Source: an uncultured Bacteroides sp.
GTDB taxonomy: Bacteria > Bacteroidota > Bacteroidia > Bacteroidales > Bacteroidaceae
Direction of reading: 5' to 3'
NCBI GenBank assembly: GCA_900557355.1
Contig: USSR01000533.1
Coordinates: 1 to 5,015, forward strand
DNA: 5,015 nt
The notes beneath the pieces were generated by a model. That model ran no database searches. It was not told the origin of the DNA and saw only the letters and a program-made list of their open reading frames with translations. Within the stretch, counting starts at the first letter, position 1; each line of letters begins with the position of its first letter. A program made the translations under genes and the position numbers. Positions 1-5,015 of this stretch are shown in pieces.

Positions 1-1277
1 CGGAAGACGATGTGCTTTTTGAAGTGAATACTGCCAAAGTAAGTGCGGAGATCCCTTCTCCCGTAGCGGGAAAAGTGGTGGAGATTTTATATAAGGAGGG
101 CGATACGGTTGCTGTAGGAACAGTAGTCGCTATAATTGATTTGGATGGAGAAGAATCTTCAGGAACGGAGCCGGTAAGCGAAGGAGTTGTAAGAGAGGAA
201 GCCGATGCTGGTCAGGTTGCTGCAAATGTTTCTGAAACATCACCATCATCACCATCATCAGCGGAAACTGCTAAAAACGAATCAGCGAATACTGCATCGA
301 AACCTGTTGTTGCAGAGGAAGAACGTTGGTACTCTCCTGTTGTGATTCAGTTGGCGCGGGAAGCTAAAATTCCGAAAGAAGAGCTGGATGCTATACAAGG
401 AACTGGTTATGAAGGGCGATTGAGTAAGAAAGATATAAAAGATTATATTGAAAAGAAGAAAAGAGGAGGTAGTGTTGAACCGAAGCCGGCATCTGTTGTT
501 GCTGCCCCGGCCGCAAGCAAAACATCAGTTGCTGTTTCTTCTGAACAGGCAAGTCCGAAGGTTGCTCCTGTAGCAATGCCTGGAGTCGAAGTAAAAGAGA
601 TGGATCGTGTCCGCCGGATTATTGCCGACCACATGGTTATGTCTAAGAAAGTATCTCCTCACGTGACCAATGTAGTAGAAGTAGACGTTACCAAATTGGT
701 ACGTTGGCGTGAAAAGAATAAAGACGCTTTCTTCCGTCGCGAAGGAGTGAGACTGACTTATATGCCTGTGATAACGGAAGCCGTGGCAAAAGCATTGGCT
801 GCCTATCCACAGGTGAATGTATCGGTAGATGGATACAATATTCTTTTCAAAAAGCATATTAATGTCGGTATTGCCGTCTCTTTGAATGATGGAAATCTGA
901 TTGTTCCTGTGGTGCATGATGCCGATCATCTGAATCTGAACGGGTTGGCTGTTGCCATCGATTCTCTGGCCTTGAAAGCAAGGGATAACAAATTAATGCC
1001 GGAAGATATTGATGGGGGTACATTTACGATAACCAATTTTGGTACATTCAAGAGCCTGTTCGGTACGCCAATCATTAATCAGCCGCAAGTAGCTATCCTG
1101 GGAGTAGGATATATTGAGAAGAAACCTGCTGTTGTAGAAACTCCGGAGGGTGATACGATTGCAATCCGGCATAAAATGTACTTGTCTTTGTCCTACGATC
1201 ATCGGGTAGTAGATGGAATGTTGGGAGGTAACTTCCTGCATTTTATAGCCGACTATCTCGAAAATTGGAAAGGCTGA
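1..1277 (+). CDS. Dihydrolipoamide acyltransferase (E2) of a 2-oxoacid dehydrogenase complex, 5'-truncated by the window edge
   Basis: E2 core of a 2-oxoacid dehydrogenase complex, acting in the cytoplasm: it accepts the acyl group from E1 on a lipoyl-lysine and transfers it to CoA. The reading frame is open to the window edge (codons from position 3 read E-D-D-V-L-F), so the true start lies upstream and the GTG at 12 is internal. Visible domains: the end of a lipoyl domain, with the probable lipoylated lysine in the T-A-K motif (codon 36-38) followed by a PSPVAGKV segment; a Ser/Pro/Ala linker; a peripheral subunit (E3/E1)-binding domain at about 327-460; a second Ala/Val/Pro linker; and the catalytic domain from about 577 to the end. 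The catalytic DHRVVDG motif is present, with its histidine codon at 1200-1202. The TPIINQPQVAILG segment fits bacterial branched-chain or broad-specificity E2 proteins. It has one lipoyl domain at most in view. E1 follows after 37 bases. The family is certain; the substrate is not. Confidence 0.95.
   Translation, partial: EDDVLFEVNTAKVSAEIPSPVAGKVVEILYKEGDTVAVGTVVAIIDLDGEESSGTEPVSEGVVREEADAGQVAANVSETSPSSPSSAETAKNESANTASKPVVAEEERWYSPVVIQLAREAKIPKEELDAIQGTGYEGRLSKKDIKDYIEKKKRGGSVEPKPASVVAAPAASKTSVAVSSEQASPKVAPVAMPGVEVKEMDRVRRIIADHMVMSKKVSPHVTNVVEVDVTKLVRWREKNKDAFFRREGVRLTYMPVITEAVAKALAAYPQVNVSVDGYNILFKKHINVGIAVSLNDGNLIVPVVHDADHLNLNGLAVAIDSLALKARDNKLMPEDIDGGTFTITNFGTFKSLFGTPIINQPQVAILGVGYIEKKPAVVETPEGDTIAIRHKMYLSLSYDHRVVDGMLGGNFLHFIADYLENWKG
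240..257 (+). repeat. 9-bp tandem repeat in the E2 inter-domain linker
   Basis: Two exact copies of TCACCATCA lie side by side, with a partial third copy after them. In frame they encode S-P-S-S-P-S-S, part of the flexible linker between the lipoyl and subunit-binding domains. Such linkers tolerate length change, so this is a plausible site of slippage-driven variation between strains. Read in the +1 frame, the same tract would encode seven consecutive histidines, which has no bearing on the real product. Confidence 0.7.
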
Positions 1278-1314
1278 TAACTGATTGTTTCATTCATTAA
1301 GAACTTCATTACTC

Positions 1315-3351
1315 ATGAAAAAGAAATATGATATAAAAACTACAGATGTAGAAACCCTGAAAAAGTGGTATCATCTGATGACATTGGGGCGTGCCTTGGA
1401 CGAAAAGGCACCGTCTTACCTGTTGCAATCTTTGGGTTGGTCTTATCATGCTCCCTATGCAGGGCATGATGGTATTCAACTTGCTGTCGGTCAGGTATTC
1501 ACCCTCGGTGAAGATTTCCTGTTCCCATACTACCGGGATATGTTAACCGTGCTTTCCGCCGGAATGACCGCTGAAGAAGTTATCCTGAACGGTATTTCCA
1601 AAGCAACGGACCCGGGTAGCGGAGGACGTCACATGTCGAACCATTTCGCCAAACCGGAATGGCACATTGAAAACATCTCCTCTGCTACTGGTACACACGA
1701 CCTTCACGCAGCAGGTGTGGCCAGAGCAATGGTATATTATGGACATAAAGGCGTAGCTATCACTTCTCACGGAGAGTCGGCTACTTCCGAAGGATTCGTT
1801 TACGAAGCTATCAATGGTGCCAGCCTCGAACGTCTTCCGGTGATTTTTGTAATACAAGATAATGGGTATGGTATTTCCGTACCCAAATCGGAACAGACTG
1901 CCAACCGTAAAGTAGCCGAAAACTTCTCGGGCTTCAAGAACCTGAAGATTATCTATTGTAACGGAAAGGATGTATTCGATTCGATGAATGCTATGACCGA
2001 AGCGCGGGAATATGCTATCAGTACCCGTAATCCGGTTATTGTGCAGGCGAATTGTGTCCGGATCGGTTCGCACTCCAATTCAGATAAACACACCTTGTAT
2101 CGGGATGAGAATGAATTGGAATATGTGAAAGATGCTGATCCCTTGATGAAGTTCCGCCGGATGCTGCTGCGTTATAAACGTCTGACCGAGGAAGAACTGC
2201 AACAAATAGAAGCTGATGCAAAGAAAGAATTGTCTGCTGCCAACCGGAAGGCTTTGGCTGCTCCCGATCCCGATCCTAAAAGCATTTATGATTTTGTAAT
2301 GCCCGAACCTTATCAGCCACAGAAATATAAAGATGGTACACATGAGGCGGAAGGGGAGAAGACTTTTCTGGTCAATGCCATTAATGAAACATTGAAAGCT
2401 GAATTCCGCTATAATCCCGATACCTTTATTTGGGGACAGGATGTGGCAAACAGGGAAAAAGGAGGCGTGTTTAATGTAACCAAAGGTATGCAGCAGGAAT
2501 TCGGCGAAGCCCGTGTATTCAGTGCACCGATTGCGGAAGATTATATTGTAGGCACCGCCAATGGAATGAGTCGCTTTGATCCTAAAATTCATGTGGTGAT
2601 TGAGGGAGCGGAGTTTGCCGATTATTTCTGGCCTGCCGTAGAACAATATGTGGAGTGTACACATGAGTACTGGCGTAGCAATGGGAAATTCGCTCCGAAT
2701 ATAACTCTGCGTCTGGCTTCCGGTGGCTATATCGGTGGAGGCTTGTATCATTCTCAAAACCTGGAGGGAGCTTTGACCACTTTACCGGGGGCACGTATTG
2801 TCTGCCCGTCTTTTGCGGATGATGCTGCCGGATTACTTCGTACCAGTATGCGATCCAAAGGCTTCACGCTGTTCCTTGAACCGAAAGCATTGTATAATTC
2901 GGTAGAAGCAGCGGCAGTAGTGCCGGAAGATTTTGAAGTACCTTTCGGAAAAGCACGTATTCGTCGTGAGGGATCAGATTTAAGCATTATTACCTATGGC
3001 AATACCACCCATTTCTGTCTGCACGCAGCAGAACGATTGGAAAAAGAAGGTGGCTGGAAAGTGGAAGTCATTGATATTCGCTCCTTGATTCCGTTGGATA
3101 AAGAGGCGATATTCGAATCGGTCAAGAAAACGAGCAAGGCATTGGTGGTTCATGAAGATAAAGTATTCTCCGGTTTTGGTGCGGAGCTTGCTGCTATGAT
3201 TAGTGGAGAGATGTTCCGCTATCTCGATGGACCGGTGCAGCGTGTCGGTTCTACTTTTACTCCTGTCGGTTTTAATCCGATTTTGGAAAAGGAAATTTTG
3301 CCGGATGAGGCCAAGATATACGAGGCTGCCCGGAGATTATTGGAATATTAA
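1315..3351 (+). CDS. Fused E1 alpha/beta subunit of a 2-oxoacid (probably branched-chain) dehydrogenase
   Basis: Thiamine-diphosphate enzyme that decarboxylates a 2-oxoacid and transfers the acyl group to the lipoyl domain of E2. The 678-residue chain joins the normally separate alpha and beta subunits. The alpha half spans about residues 10-312 and has a YYRD phosphate-contact motif, a GGRHMSNHF loop typical of branched-chain E1, and the ThDP/Mg site. The linker is at about 313-347. The beta half runs from about 348 to the end, with GGVFNVTKG, the catalytic-type glutamate E408 in the APIAE motif, FADYFWPA, and H479 in HSQNLE. The usual GDG of the ThDP motif reads GES here (E154 in place of Asp), while the matching asparagine N183 is kept 29 residues later. 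I chose ATG 1315, followed by lysine codons, over the in-frame TTG at 1285, which would add ten residues unlike the family. No clear Shine-Dalgarno is seen. It lies between E2 and the flavodoxin gene. The branched-chain preference is inferred from motif resemblance only; acetoin or pyruvate dehydrogenase are less likely alternatives. Confidence 0.93.
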   Translation: MKKKYDIKTTDVETLKKWYHLMTLGRALDEKAPSYLLQSLGWSYHAPYAGHDGIQLAVGQVFTLGEDFLFPYYRDMLTVLSAGMTAEEVILNGISKATDPGSGGRHMSNHFAKPEWHIENISSATGTHDLHAAGVARAMVYYGHKGVAITSHGESATSEGFVYEAINGASLERLPVIFVIQDNGYGISVPKSEQTANRKVAENFSGFKNLKIIYCNGKDVFDSMNAMTEAREYAISTRNPVIVQANCVRIGSHSNSDKHTLYRDENELEYVKDADPLMKFRRMLLRYKRLTEEELQQIEADAKKELSAANRKALAAPDPDPKSIYDFVMPEPYQPQKYKDGTHEAEGEKTFLVNAINETLKAEFRYNPDTFIWGQDVANREKGGVFNVTKGMQQEFGEARVFSAPIAEDYIVGTANGMSRFDPKIHVVIEGAEFADYFWPAVEQYVECTHEYWRSNGKFAPNITLRLASGGYIGGGLYHSQNLEGALTTLPGARIVCPSFADDAAGLLRTSMRSKGFTLFLEPKALYNSVEAAAVVPEDFEVPFGKARIRREGSDLSIITYGNTTHFCLHAAERLEKEGGWKVEVIDIRSLIPLDKEAIFESVKKTSKALVVHEDKVFSGFGAELAAMISGEMFRYLDGPVQRVGSTFTPVGFNPILEKEILPDEAKIYEAARRLLEY

Positions 3352-3363
3352 ATAGTGTGGATT

Positions 3364-3870
3364 ATGAAAAAGATAGGTTTATTTTATGCTACCAAAGCCG
3401 AAAGAACGAGTTGGGTGGCAGAGAAAATACAGAAAGAATTCGGTAAGGAAAAGATAGAGACAGTGCCTATTGAACAGGCTTGGCAAAATGACTTTGCTGC
3501 TTATGACTGCTTCATTGTGGGTGCTTCCACTTGGTTTGATGGAGAACTTCCTACTTATTGGGACGAACTGTTGCCGGAACTCCGGACAATGAAATTAAAA
3601 GGTAAGAAGGTTGCTATTTTCGGTCTGGGAGATCAGATACGCTATCCGGAGAATTTTGCAGATGGAATCGGTCTGTTGGCGGAGGTATTTGAAGAAGATG
3701 AGGCTACTTTAGTTGGTTTTACTTCTTCCGAAGGTTATACTTTCGAACGTTCCAAAGCTTTGCGTGGTGAGCAGTGGTGCGGTTTAGTTGTCGATTTGGA
3801 TAATCAGTCCGAGCAGGCGGAAAAGAAAATAAAAGCATGGTGTCAACAGCTAAAGAAAGAGTTCGCGTAA
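3364..3870 (+). CDS. Long-chain flavodoxin with a divergent FMN phosphate-binding loop
   Basis: Small cytoplasmic FMN electron carrier, 168 residues, matching the usual length of long-chain flavodoxins. The N-terminal strand KIGLFYAT leads into the phosphate loop at residues 9-15, which reads ATKAERT where the family normally has G-[ST]-x-T-G-x-T. The final threonine and the first hydroxyl residue are kept, but both glycines and the middle threonine are lost. The two flavin-stacking aromatics are present: W57 in STWFDGEL and Y94 in GLGDQIRYPENF. The insertion that defines the long-chain class is at about residues 114-140, ending in GLVVDLDNQ. I chose ATG 3364 over GTG 3355 because the family starts at MKKIGLFY. 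The gene begins 12 bases after the E1 stop, so the two are almost surely co-transcribed. The phosphate-loop change suggests a paralogue subgroup distinct from the housekeeping flavodoxin. FMN binding is expected from the aromatics but weakened by the loop. Its electron donor and acceptor cannot be told from the sequence. Confidence 0.92.
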   Translation: MKKIGLFYATKAERTSWVAEKIQKEFGKEKIETVPIEQAWQNDFAAYDCFIVGASTWFDGELPTYWDELLPELRTMKLKGKKVAIFGLGDQIRYPENFADGIGLLAEVFEEDEATLVGFTSSEGYTFERSKALRGEQWCGLVVDLDNQSEQAEKKIKAWCQQLKKEFA

Positions 3871-3891
3871 CAACTTTGTTTCTCCTTATAA

Positions 3892-3906
3892 GATAGTGAC
3901 GCTATC
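3892..3906 (+). repeat. Small hairpin upstream of the large palindrome
   Basis: GATAG, loop TGACG, CTATC form a 5-bp stem with a 5-nt loop, 21 bases after the flavodoxin stop. The loop TGACG is the exact reverse complement of the loop CGTCA of the large hairpin at 3913-3973. The 16 bases from 3892 to 3907 are fully complementary to 3935-3950 at that hairpin's apex, so the two hairpins can either kiss through their loops or re-pair as one longer duplex. Confidence 0.7.
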
Positions 3907-3973
3907 CGATACAAATAGTGACGGTATATGCTTGGGATAGCGTCACTATCCCAAGCATATACCGTCACTATTT
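3892..3973. repeat. Nested palindromic element with four copies of ATAGTGACGSTAT
   Basis: The 13-base motif ATAGTGACG(C/G)TAT occurs four times in 79 bases. Direct copies are at 3893-3905 and 3915-3927; inverted copies are at 3937-3949 and 3959-3971. The order is C-form, G-form, inverted C-form, inverted G-form. The two G-form copies make the base of the large stem, while the C-form copies lie in the small hairpin and the large hairpin's apex. This layout resembles REP- or BIME-type intergenic repeats, or a very small transposon relic, placed between two convergent genes. Whether it is repeated elsewhere in the genome cannot be seen here. Confidence 0.65.
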
Positions 3974-3976
3974 TTT
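3913..3976 (+). terminator. Strong intrinsic terminator of the E2-E1-flavodoxin operon
   Basis: A perfect 28-bp stem (3913-3940 with 3946-3973) closes a 5-nt loop CGTCA and runs directly into six T residues at 3971-3976, the first three of which pair with AAA at the stem base. It starts 42 bases after the flavodoxin stop and ends 18 bases before the prmA stop on the other strand. On the minus strand the hairpin is followed only by TTTG, so termination of prmA there would be weaker, though possible. The stem is much longer than in typical rho-independent terminators, so it may have another origin and act as a terminator secondarily. Confidence 0.75.
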
Positions 3977-3994
3977 CTACATCCATCAGGACTC

Positions 3995-4843
3995 TTATCC
4001 TTTATAAACAAACTTCACCTCTGCCCAGCGATTCTTCTCTTTATAATGAACGAAAGTCAATCCGTTCTTTTCCGCTTCTTCGCGGATGGCGGTAATATCG
4101 TCTACGTAAAATCCACTCATATAGAGTTCGGAATCCGTATGCATGGAGGCAACATATTGCTTCATATCATTCAGTAATATATTCCGGTTGATGTTGGCGA
4201 TGATAACGTCGAAAGGTCCTTTTCCTGTAAGCGACGAGGCATCTCCTTGTGAAACGGCAATATCGTCTACGTGGTTCAATTCGATATTTTCGATGGAGTT
4301 TCGTACACACCATTCATCAATGTCGATGGCTGTACAGGGGCGTGCGCCCCGCATACGTGCGAGGATGGCAAGAATTGAAGTTCCGCAGCCCATATCGAGC
4401 AGAGATTTATCTTTCAATTCGCTGTCCAACAATTCTTCAATGATGAGGCTGGTAGTCTCGTGGTGTCCTGTTCCGAAGGCCATTTGAGGATTGATGACGA
4501 TGTCATATTCCGCTTTGGGGACATCTTGGTGGAAAGTGCTGTGGATCACACATCGGTTTCCGATAATGATGGGTTGGAAGAAATTCTTTTCCCATTCTTC
4601 GTTCCAGTCCTTGTCTTCCGCTTCGGTATATGTATAAGTAATATCCGTATCGGGTAGGGGGAACTCGGTGATGGCAATCTTGATGGCGTTTTCATCACAC
4701 AATGTCTGTTGGATATATGCGGTCAGTCCGCCTTCACACTCAACAAAACTTTCAAATCCGACTTCACCCAGTATGGCAGCCAGTACGTCATTGACGGTTT
4801 CGGTACAAGGCTGGGTGCGGAATGTGAACTCAAAATACTTCAT
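3995..4843 (-). CDS. prmA: Ribosomal protein L11 methyltransferase
   Basis: S-adenosylmethionine-dependent methyltransferase that, in the characterised family, trimethylates amino groups of ribosomal protein L11 in the cytoplasm. The 282 residues are close to the usual family length. An N-terminal substrate-recognition region (about 1-60, with LAAILGEVGFESFVE) is followed by the PrmA signature MAFGTGHHETT at residues 121-131, the SAM motif I in LLDMGCGTSILAIL at 148-161, the acidic AIDID at 172-176 that should contact the ribose, and IIANINRNILL at 204-214, corresponding to the family's VANI motif. Motif I reads GCGTS instead of the commoner GCGSG. The start at ATG (complement of 4841-4843) leads straight into the MKYFEFTF strand expected for the family. 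The gene is convergent with the dehydrogenase operon and functionally unrelated to it. A probable promoter lies about 30 bases upstream of the start. The 5' leader is A/T-rich with no clear Shine-Dalgarno. Confidence 0.95.
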   Translation of the reverse strand: MKYFEFTFRTQPCTETVNDVLAAILGEVGFESFVECEGGLTAYIQQTLCDENAIKIAITEFPLPDTDITYTYTEAEDKDWNEEWEKNFFQPIIIGNRCVIHSTFHQDVPKAEYDIVINPQMAFGTGHHETTSLIIEELLDSELKDKSLLDMGCGTSILAILARMRGARPCTAIDIDEWCVRNSIENIELNHVDDIAVSQGDASSLTGKGPFDVIIANINRNILLNDMKQYVASMHTDSELYMSGFYVDDITAIREEAEKNGLTFVHYKEKNRWAEVKFVYKG

Positions 4844-4872
4844 AGTTGTTTTTAATGCTGGTGAATAATGTG

Positions 4873-4905
4873 CAAAGATACAGCAATCCGGGTATAGAAA
4901 GTCAA
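4873..4905 (-). promoter_or_regulatory. Probable prmA promoter (Bacteroides -33/-7 type)
   Basis: On the minus strand TATCTTTG (complement of 4873-4880) matches the Bacteroidota -7 consensus TAnnTTTG exactly. Upstream of it, after 20 bases, is TTGAC (complement of 4901-4905), an acceptable though imperfect -33 element (consensus TTTG). Initiation would be expected near 4866-4869, giving a leader of about 25 bases before the prmA ATG. The -7 match is seen; the -33 assignment and start site are inferred. Confidence 0.6.
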
Positions 4906-4945
4906 GTTTGCCTGAACTTTATGCCGGTGAGCGTTGTATCTTCTA

Positions 4946-4953
4946 CAAAGATA
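4946..4953 (-). promoter_or_regulatory. Second TATCTTTG box upstream of prmA
   Basis: The same octamer TATCTTTG recurs on the minus strand 73 bases upstream of the first. It sits in the right arm of a short inverted repeat, TATCTT-CTACA-AAGATA, at 4937-4953. No TTTG is found at the expected -33 distance, where the inverted repeat at 4960-4977 lies instead. It could be a second, regulated prmA promoter or a chance match in A/T-rich DNA. Confidence 0.3.
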
Positions 4954-4959
4954 GTTAGA

Positions 4960-4977
4960 AATAGGGATTTCCCTATT
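4960..4977. promoter_or_regulatory. Inverted repeat AATAGGGA-TT-TCCCTATT, possible operator
   Basis: Two perfect 8-base arms flank a 2-base spacer, a form typical of a dimeric repressor or activator site. It lies in non-coding DNA 117 bases upstream of the prmA start and just upstream of the second TATCTTTG box. A related G-run/A-run/C-run stretch (GGGGAAAATCTCCC, from 4985) follows on the plus strand. The protein that might bind it is unknown, and it may serve a gene beyond the window edge. Confidence 0.4.
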
Positions 4978-5015
4978 ATCCTTTGGGGAAAATCTCCCTC
5001 GGACGAAAAATCTCT

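Larger units (their letters stand above)
4844..5015. other. Non-coding region upstream of prmA, running off the window
   Basis: This 172-base stretch has no plausible coding frame on either strand and no tRNA-like or other recognisable RNA fold. It holds the putative prmA promoter, the second -7-like box and the 8-bp inverted repeat listed separately. The neighbouring gene on the right is outside the window. Confidence 0.7.

Noticed and set aside
12..14. GTG as the start of the E2 gene
   Set aside because: It falls inside the lipoyl domain, and the frame is open upstream to the window edge, so the gene is truncated by the window.
525..929. 134-residue open frame on the minus strand inside E2
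   Set aside because: It lies wholly antisense to a conserved catalytic domain, and its translation resembles no protein family I know.
1285..1314. Upstream TTG start that would extend E1 by ten residues
   Set aside because: The extra residues do not resemble the family N-terminus, and ATG 1315 is followed by a typical lysine-rich start.
1543..2073. 176-residue open frame on the minus strand inside E1
   Set aside because: It is antisense to the conserved ThDP-binding region and carries no family motif.
2080..2757. 225-residue open frame on the minus strand inside E1
   Set aside because: It is an antisense shadow of the E1 linker and beta half, with no recognisable domain and biased composition.
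3355..3363. GTG start adding three residues to the flavodoxin
   Set aside because: ATG 3364 gives the canonical MKKIGLFY start.
3892..3973. Palindrome cluster as a CRISPR array or attachment site
   Set aside because: The copies are in alternating orientation with no regular spacers, and no integrase or cas gene is nearby.
4143..4487. 114-residue plus-strand open frame inside prmA
   Set aside because: It is antisense to the methyltransferase core and has no independent coding signal.

Overview
This window looks like a chromosomal segment from a gut Bacteroidota, most likely Bacteroides or a close relative. The reasons are the single-chain E1 alpha-beta fusion of a 2-oxoacid dehydrogenase, the near absence of Shine-Dalgarno sequences before the starts, a TATCTTTG box (the Bacteroides -7 consensus is TAnnTTTG) upstream of prmA, and moderate GC. 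The genus is inferred from these traits, not from a database match.

Layout, left to right. (1) Positions 1-1277, plus strand: most of a dihydrolipoamide acyltransferase (E2) that starts upstream of the window. (2) 1315-3351, plus: a 678-residue fused E1 alpha/beta, thiamine-diphosphate dependent and resembling the branched-chain 2-oxoacid dehydrogenase type. (3) 3364-3870, plus: a long-chain flavodoxin with an atypical FMN phosphate loop. The gaps are 37 and 12 bases, so these three read as one operon. (4) 3871-3994: a convergent intergenic region holding a striking palindromic element, a 28-bp perfect stem with a 5-nt loop ending in a T run, preceded by a small hairpin whose whole sequence is complementary to the apex of the large one. 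(5) 3995-4843, minus strand: prmA, the ribosomal protein L11 methyltransferase. (6) 4844-5015: non-coding DNA with a probable prmA promoter, a second promoter-like box and an 8-bp inverted repeat. I see no gene in this part.

How the genes fit together: E1 decarboxylates a 2-oxoacid and reductively acylates the lipoyl group of E2, and E2 passes the acyl group to CoA. No E3 (dihydrolipoamide dehydrogenase) lies in the window; it may lie upstream or elsewhere. A branched-chain acyl-CoA product would be a natural primer for the branched fatty acids of Bacteroides lipids, but this is inference. The flavodoxin is probably co-transcribed and could be a redox partner, which is untested. PrmA belongs to an unrelated convergent transcription unit.

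The protein-coding genes are mostly known families. The parts most worth a second look are the nested palindrome at 3892-3976, the divergent cofactor loops of E1 and the flavodoxin, and the regulatory-looking DNA upstream of prmA. I do not see convincing evidence for a wholly new multi-gene system.
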